From Archaeoglobaceae archaeon (lineage in GTDB: Archaea; Halobacteriota; Archaeoglobi; Archaeoglobales; JdFR-42), in assembly GCA_015523685.1 (NCBI GenBank), contig WAJW01000049.1, positions 1 to 5,323 on the forward strand: a stretch of DNA of 5,323 bases, in the 5' to 3' direction. Below the pieces are notes generated by a model. The model was not told the origin of the DNA and ran no database searches. It saw only the letters and a list, made by a program, of their open reading frames with translations. Position 1 is the first letter of the stretch; every line of letters begins with the position of its first letter. Below are positions 5,136 to 5,323 of this stretch, piece after piece. The position numbers and the translations under genes are program-made.

Positions 5136-5323
5136 ATGCCTGTTGTTGATATTTATGGCAGTAATAAACGCTTTCAGAGGCAGTTTGATCTACTAGAAGA
5201 ATCTGATTTGCCAGAGGAGACAAAGACTCTCCTCAAGGAGTTTATTGAAGATGCCCTGCATGGATGGGGGACGAAGAAGATATCAAAGGTGAGGACAGCT
5301 AAACTGCTGAGCCATTTAAGGCA
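5136..5323 (+). CDS. Tyrosine-recombinase-type integrase, N-terminal part (runs off the window)
   Basis: Only 62 codons plus two bases are visible. The start VVDIYGSNKRFQRQFDLLEE, followed by SDLPEETKTLLKEFIEDALHGWGTKKISKVRTAKLLSHL, has the pattern of the N-terminal SAM-like, core-binding domain of archaeal XerC/D-type integrases: 'yn.ekr....l..Le.s.lpe.nk.ll..F..d....glS..Rv.kyl..L'. The catalytic domain (R...H-x-x-R...Y) lies outside the window, so activity cannot be judged. The start is well supported by GAGGTTGA (5123-5130) before the ATG. A TTATAT box at 5106-5111 is possible but sits close to the start. The gene points away from tRNA-Asp, whose 3' end is 77 bases upstream, as in integrated archaeal elements that keep an intact int gene. 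A chromosomal recombinase of the XerA type is the alternative. Confidence 0.8.
   Translation, partial: MPVVDIYGSNKRFQRQFDLLEESDLPEETKTLLKEFIEDALHGWGTKKISKVRTAKLLSHLR

Larger units (their letters stand above)
5036..5323. mobile_element. Possible left end of an element integrated at tRNA-Asp
   Basis: An integrase gene directly follows the 3' end of an intact tRNA gene, the standard arrangement at one end of a tRNA-targeted integrated element. The attachment core would lie in the T arm and acceptor stem (about 5036-5058). The other end, with a repeated copy of that segment, would be beyond the window, so the element and its size are unproven. Confidence 0.35.

Noticed and set aside
1..5323. CRISPR array, insertion sequence or toxin-antitoxin pair
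   Set aside because: No regularly spaced long repeats, transposase motifs or paired small ORFs are present. The only mobile-element sign is the partial integrase at the right edge.

Overview
The window looks like the chromosome of a thermophilic or mesophilic euryarchaeon that uses tetrahydromethanopterin (H4MPT). The evidence is a methenyl-H4MPT cyclohydrolase (mch), an archaeal/plant-type D-aminoacyl-tRNA deacylase, an archaeal ribose-1,5-bisphosphate isomerase, archaeal TATA boxes at the right distance from starts, GGTGA-type ribosome binding sites, and tRNA genes without an encoded CCA. From memory, the mch protein resembles that of Archaeoglobus, so Archaeoglobi or a methanogen/ANME-type relative is plausible. 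The lineage cannot be fixed by eye.

Layout. On the minus strand, tRNA-Thr(TGT) occupies the first 72 bases and lies downstream of the ribose-1,5-bisphosphate isomerase gene (122-1039). A 42-bp divergent promoter region separates that gene from the plus-strand D-aminoacyl-tRNA deacylase gene dtdA (1082-1906). The mch gene (best start 1970, ending 2920) follows under its own TATA box, with a perfect 8-bp inverted repeat between the TATA box and the ribosome binding site. An alpha/beta hydrolase gene (2917-3480) overlaps the mch stop by four bases and is probably translationally coupled. A 183-bp gap with a good TATA box and a doubtful 36-codon ORF precedes a calcineurin-like phosphoesterase (3664-4296). 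Next come an unrecognised 155-residue protein (4397-4864), tRNA-Asp(GTC) at 4986-5058, and, 77 bases past the tRNA, the first 62 codons of a tyrosine-recombinase-like integrase that runs off the window.

How the genes fit together. The left part is housekeeping: nucleoside/AMP salvage (the isomerase feeds form III RuBisCO), tRNA proofreading (dtdA) and C1 metabolism (mch). Only mch and the hydrolase form a clear operon; the others have their own promoters. The right edge, where an integrase gene abuts the 3' end of a tRNA gene, is the classic signature of one end of an integrated mobile element. Anything unusual in this genome neighbourhood is most likely to lie just beyond the right end of the window. 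No complete novel system is visible. The observations most worth checking are the palindrome in the mch promoter and the tRNA-Asp/integrase junction.
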